Position numbers and translations under genes: made by a program
Notes under the pieces: generated by a model
What the model saw: the letters and a program-made list of their open reading frames with translations, nothing else
The model's database searches: none
Told to the model about the DNA's origin: nothing
Shown: positions 60,449 through 64,000 of the stretch, one piece after another
How the letters are laid out: each line of letters begins with the position of its first letter
How positions within the stretch are numbered: position 1 is the stretch's first letter
Source of the DNA: JBFLYN01 sp040756655
Lineage (GTDB): Bacteria > Bacillota > Sulfobacillia > UBA8153
Assembly (NCBI GenBank): GCA_040756655.1
Contig: JBFLYN010000001.1
Location: 124,001-188,000 of the forward strand
Length of the DNA: 64,000 bases
Direction of reading: 5' to 3'

Positions 60449-62110
60449 CTAGATCTCCAGGATGATGGGCATTACCACCGGTCGCCGGCCGGTCCGCTCC
60501 AGAAGGTAGGGCATGAGGGACTCCCGTAGCGCGTTACGCAGTGCGGATATGTTGTTCCGGTTCTTGCGGGATTGACGATCGATGATCTGTTGCACCCGTT
60601 TGCGGGTATCCTCCAGCAGTGCCTCGGACTCACGCATGTACACAAACCCCCGGGACACGATGTCGGGGCCGGAAAGTACCTGTCCGCTTTCGGCATCCAC
60701 GGCCAGGGCTACCACGAGCACTCCGTCTGCGGCTAGCTGTCGGCGGTCCCGGAGCACTACGTTCCCCACATCACCCACCCCCAGGCCGTCTACCAGCACC
60801 GTGCCAGCCGGGACCTGTCGCTCCAGCCGGGCGCTTTCCTGATCCAGGCGGAATACGTGACCGTTCTCGCCCACCAGGATGTTCCCACGGGGAATCCCCA
60901 GGTCCAGGGCCAGGTCTGAGTGGTGCACCAGGTGCCTGTACTCACCGTGGATGGGCAGAAAGTAGCGGGGCCGGGTGAGGTTGAGCATGAGTTTGAGTTC
61001 TTCTTGGCTCCCATGCCCGCTCACGTGCACACCGGCCGACGCCTGGTACAGCACGCGCGCGCCTCGCCTGAACAGGTTGTCCACGGTACGTGCCACCATG
61101 GTCTCGTTGCCCGGTACGGGGGTTGCCGCTAAGACCACCACATCCCCGGGCTCCACCTGAAGCCGACGGTTTTCACCCGAGCTCATGCGCGCCAAAGCCG
61201 ACATGGGTTCTCCCTGGCTGCCCGTGGTTAGGACCGCGGCATGCCTGGCAGGTACCGTGCGCAAAGCCTCCAGCTCCACGAAGGTGCCTTCAGGAGCCCG
61301 GAGATAGCCCATCTCCCTGGCAATGGCCACCACATTCTCCATGCTCCTGCCCACCACTGCGACTTGACGGTGATGCCGGACCGCAGCGTCTACCACTTGC
61401 TGGATCCGGTGCACATTACTGGCAAATGAGGCCACTAACACGCGGCCTTCGGCGGCGGACATGACCTCGTTGAGAGTACGTCCTACCACCCGCTCGGTAT
61501 CGGTGTACCCTCCTCGATCTGCATTGGTGCTGTCAGAGAGCAAGCACAGGACTCCGTTATCCCCCAGCTCGGCCAGCTTGTGAAAATCGGCGACTTCGCC
61601 GTCCACAGGAGTCTGGTCGAACTTGAAATCTCCGCTGTGCACTATGGTTCCTACCGGGGTGTGAATGGCCAGCCCCACGCAATCGGCGATGCTGTGGTTC
61701 ACCCGGAACGGTTCCAGGCGAAACGCGCCCACCTCCACCATTTGCCGGGGCCTCAGCGCCCGCCCGTCAAAGCTGGTGGCGCCGCCGAACTCAGCCAGCT
61801 TGGCCCGGACCAGTCCAAGGGTAAGGCGGGTCCCGTAGACTGGGATATCAAATGATCTGAGGAAGTAAGGCAGCGCGCCAATGTGGTCTTCATGACCGTG
61901 AGTCAAAAAGACCGCCCGCACCCTTTCTTTGTTCTCCAAAAGGTAGGTAAAGTCCGGCAGCACAACATCTATGCCCAGCATATTTTCGTCGGGAAATGCC
62001 AGCCCGCAGTCGATTACCAGGATGTCTTCCTCGTACTCGACGGCCATCATGTTCTTGCCGATCTCGCCCAGGCCACCCAGGAAAATCAGGTCCAAATAGT
62101 CCCTGGCCAC
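60449..62110 (-). CDS. rnj: Ribonuclease J
   Basis: The 553-residue protein is a beta-CASP metallo-beta-lactamase nuclease: LGGLGEIGKNMMAVEY, the zinc motif HGHEDHIGALPYFL (71-76), SDSTNADRGGYT, TTGSQGEPMSAL and a C-terminal domain to VVMPIILEI. It has endonuclease and 5'-3' exonuclease activity. The GTG at 62110 follows GGAGGAGG by five bases. The in-frame ATG at 62149 lies in the promoter -10 box and cannot be used. The long open frame above it is chance. Confidence 0.94.
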   Translation of the reverse strand: MARDYLDLIFLGGLGEIGKNMMAVEYEEDILVIDCGLAFPDENMLGIDVVLPDFTYLLENKERVRAVFLTHGHEDHIGALPYFLRSFDIPVYGTRLTLGLVRAKLAEFGGATSFDGRALRPRQMVEVGAFRLEPFRVNHSIADCVGLAIHTPVGTIVHSGDFKFDQTPVDGEVADFHKLAELGDNGVLCLLSDSTNADRGGYTDTERVVGRTLNEVMSAAEGRVLVASFASNVHRIQQVVDAAVRHHRQVAVVGRSMENVVAIAREMGYLRAPEGTFVELEALRTVPARHAAVLTTGSQGEPMSALARMSSGENRRLQVEPGDVVVLAATPVPGNETMVARTVDNLFRRGARVLYQASAGVHVSGHGSQEELKLMLNLTRPRYFLPIHGEYRHLVHHSDLALDLGIPRGNILVGENGHVFRLDQESARLERQVPAGTVLVDGLGVGDVGNVVLRDRRQLAADGVLVVALAVDAESGQVLSGPDIVSRGFVYMRESEALLEDTRKRVQQIIDRQSRKNRNNISALRNALRESLMPYLLERTGRRPVVMPIILEI

Positions 62111-62147
62111 TCCGTCCTCCTCCGAAAGTGCGATTTCTGTCTGATCC

Positions 62148-62176
62148 ATTATACAGCCGCTGGCCGGTGGTTTCAA
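62148..62176 (-). promoter_or_regulatory. Sigma-A promoter for rnj
   Basis: On the minus strand -35 TTGAAA (62176-62171) and -10 TATAAT (62153-62148) are exactly 17 bases apart. The start near 62141 leaves about 30 bases of leader to the GTG. Confidence 0.85.
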
Positions 62177-62277
62177 CCTGGTGAAAGGGGTGAGAGGGCT
62201 GAAGGCATATGGCCAGCACCCGAGCCTTCCGTCCTGCGGACTGCCACCGGCGCCGTCCGGCGCATTCTTCGAAGTTA

Positions 62278-62306
62278 TTGCACTATGCCCGGCAGCTAGG
62301 TATAAT
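62278..62306 (+). promoter_or_regulatory. Sigma-A promoter for the terminal membrane gene
   Basis: -35 TTGCAC (62278-62283) and -10 TATAAT (62301-62306) are 17 bases apart. The start near 62313 would give a leader of about 95 bases to the proposed TTG. Confidence 0.8.
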
Positions 62307-62408
62307 GGCGTTGACACCGGCACCTTGGGAGCCTCTACACCTCTCACCTACCAGATGTGCACCAGGCTAACCCATCCTTGCGAAACCGGCGGATTGGGGC
62401 AGTGAGGT

Positions 62409-64000
62409 TTGGCAGGGCCCACGTATAGCAAAGCTAAGCGCAGGCTTTGTGTTCAGGGGGGTAGAACACACGGCATCCCGCCTCCCATCATTGCCGTGCT
62501 CATGCTCGGGGCGGTTTCTCAAGTCGGACAGGTCGTGCTTCTCCGTGAGTTCCTCATGGCCTTTCACGGCAACGAGTTTTCCATAGGGATCGTTCTGGCG
62601 GCGTGGCTGGCCTGGGTCGGAGTAGGCAGCCGCCTGGGAGCCTACTGGATTGACCGCACCTACCGCCCCCGGTTTGCCCTGGCGATCAACGCCTCCGCCT
62701 TACTGCTGGTCTTGCCGGTGACCATTTTCCTCATTCGCAACTTGCGAGGGTTCTTCCGGATCCTGCCCGGTGCCTACCTGTCCCTCTTGGACATGACCAT
62801 TTCCTCATTCCTCCTTATGGCACCGGTCTGCCTGCTTTTGGGTGCCCAGTTCGTGTTGTTGTCGAGGGCATGGCGCGAAAGCGACCGGGCCAACGACACC
62901 TCCGGAGCTGGCAAGACCTATGTAGGCGAGGCCGCCGGGAACATGCTGGGCGGCATCTTGTTCACCTTTCTCATAGTGCGCTACCTGAACTCGTTTCAGT
63001 CTGCAGTGCTTGCAGCTAGCCTGATGCTGGGCGCAGTGCTGTTGATCACCAAAAGGCAAGCATGCCCGGGTCGCCCCATCTTTTGGGTGTTACTGCTCAT
63101 GGCTGCCCTGGCTTTTCCATTTCTCAGTTCTGTAGATGACTGGGCGTACCGGATCCAGTGGAGGCACCTGGCACCCGAGCATCAACTGGTGGGTACCTAC
63201 CAGTCTAAACACGGCACCATTGCCGTGGTGCGCCGGGAGCACCAGTACACGTTTTTCCAAAGCGGACACCTGCTCTTTAGCACGGCAGGTCCCGACGCAG
63301 TCGCCCCCGGGCTGGAAGAACAGGATGCAGTGATATTCACGCACCTGGCCATGGTCCAGCACCCGGCACCCGCCCGCGTCCTGCTCATCGGGGGCGGTCT
63401 TTCCGGCGTGCTCAGCGAGATGGTGAAGTACCCGGTGGAAAGCATCGACTACATCGAGTTGGATGAGGTCCTGACCAGGGCGGCCCGGCCCTACGTTTCC
63501 CCGGGTACGGTGGTGGCCCTGGCCGACTCGCGGGTGCGCTTGATCCACGCCGATGGGCGGCTTTTTGTAAAAACCACCCGCGAGCAGTACGATCTTATCG
63601 TGGTAAATGCACCCGACCCGGTTACGGCTGTCCTCAACCGCTATTACACCCAGGAGTTCTTCGTCGAAGCCCGTTCCCGGCTCAGGCCCGGAGGAGTACT
63701 GGTCACCGGCGCCGTCTCCACCCCGGACTTGAGGCAAACTGCAGTGGCCAACCGTAACGCAACCATCTACCACACCTTAGCCAGCGCATTCTCCCAGGTG
63801 CTCTTGGCGGGAGACCGGTTCCTGATCTATGTCGCTACCGACGTTTTCGGGCAGGCATCGGTGGACGTGCCCACCCTCCAGCAGCGGTACCGCCAGTGGA
63901 ATATCCCGGGCGACGGGTTTTCTATCCTGCACTATTACACGGTGTTGCAGCCATCCCAGCTTTGGCGGGTCAACTGGATACTTCGCCATCACGGGCGCAG
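62409..64000 (+). CDS. Membrane protein with spermidine-synthase-like domain (open at the right edge)
   Basis: The frame stays open from 62409 to the window end (530 codons). The first part has about six membrane segments (LREFLMAFHGNEFSIGIVLA, LLLVLPVTIFLIR, LLMAPVCLLLGAQFVLL). From about residue 260 it has a spermidine-synthase-like methyltransferase fold: VLLIGGGLSGVLSEMVKYP, YIELDEVLTRAARPY, DGRLFVKTTREQYDLIVVNAPDP and LRPGGVLVTG. Such fused proteins are usually not shown to make spermidine. TTG 62409 is a weak start (GGGG 9 bases before). GTG 62496 or ATG 62502 are possible. Confidence 0.8.
   Translation, partial: MAGPTYSKAKRRLCVQGGRTHGIPPPIIAVLMLGAVSQVGQVVLLREFLMAFHGNEFSIGIVLAAWLAWVGVGSRLGAYWIDRTYRPRFALAINASALLLVLPVTIFLIRNLRGFFRILPGAYLSLLDMTISSFLLMAPVCLLLGAQFVLLSRAWRESDRANDTSGAGKTYVGEAAGNMLGGILFTFLIVRYLNSFQSAVLAASLMLGAVLLITKRQACPGRPIFWVLLLMAALAFPFLSSVDDWAYRIQWRHLAPEHQLVGTYQSKHGTIAVVRREHQYTFFQSGHLLFSTAGPDAVAPGLEEQDAVIFTHLAMVQHPAPARVLLIGGGLSGVLSEMVKYPVESIDYIELDEVLTRAARPYVSPGTVVALADSRVRLIHADGRLFVKTTREQYDLIVVNAPDPVTAVLNRYYTQEFFVEARSRLRPGGVLVTGAVSTPDLRQTAVANRNATIYHTLASAFSQVLLAGDRFLIYVATDVFGQASVDVPTLQQRYRQWNIPGDGFSILHYYTVLQPSQLWRVNWILRHHGR

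Noticed and set aside
62111..62347. In-frame extension of rnj to 62347
   Set aside because: The promoter lies inside it and the product is low-complexity. The GTG at 62110 has a strong ribosome binding site.

Overview
The window looks like a chromosomal segment of a GC-rich, spore-forming, anaerobic Gram-positive bacterium of the Clostridia type. The evidence is SpoVS, a DacF-type carboxypeptidase, TepA/YlzJ, a SpoIIIE/FtsK translocase, RNase Y and RNase J together, many TTG/GTG starts behind strong AGGAGG ribosome binding sites, and the absence of outer-membrane genes. CooC, an ADP-forming acyl-CoA synthetase, a corrinoid adenosyltransferase and FeoAB suit anaerobic C1/acid metabolism. The species cannot be named from this evidence. 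No rRNA, tRNA or CRISPR array was found.

Layout. 0-1 kb holds a decayed DDE transposase. 1-4.3 kb is a two-gene plus-strand unit (ADP-forming acyl-CoA synthetase plus a P-loop/DRTGG protein) between a promoter and a hairpin. 4.3-7.6 kb is sparse: two gaps of over 600 bases, a 73-residue protein and a small PHP/XRE-cupin set. 7.6-18.4 kb is a minus-strand housekeeping block: rimO, a membrane protein with a short FtsH-like protease, cinA, thpR, recA-recX, a promoter with a structured leader, rny, an unknown conserved gene, ymdB-like and spoVS.

18.4-26.2 kb deals with iron and metals and with DNA repair: feoB-feoA, a divergent cysteine-rich MarR regulator, a broken ArsP-type permease, a Fur-family regulator and the mrfA-mrfB pair. 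26-35.6 kb holds a PdaB-like deacetylase, then asnS, a RodZ-like protein, dacF, and an unusual set of NtrC-type response regulator, tiny ORF, CooC-type ATPase and soluble histidine kinase. 35.6-54.7 kb is accessory: UPF0182 membrane protein, M20 and M14 hydrolases around a PrpR_N regulator, a decayed hutU, HAD phosphatase, NlpC/P60, PEGA, sirtuin, P1B ATPase, lactate permease, cobO, a PQQ-like propeller and an L,D-transpeptidase.

54.7-62.2 kb is a second conserved minus-strand block (rnj, tepA, ylzJ, Na/Pi transporter, uppP, spoIIIE). The window ends inside a plus-strand membrane protein with a spermidine-synthase-like domain, which is open at the right edge.

Most genes are on the minus strand and are tightly packed, often with 4-base or longer overlaps. 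Three genes are clearly broken (transposase, arsP-like, hutU) while their neighbours are intact, so the decay looks biological rather than general sequence error. The most interesting items are the rny leader with its apparent AUU start, the CooC/two-component cluster with a coupled 25-codon ORF, the possible split FtsH, and a repeated TTGTA-N19-TACAA element at the MarR locus.
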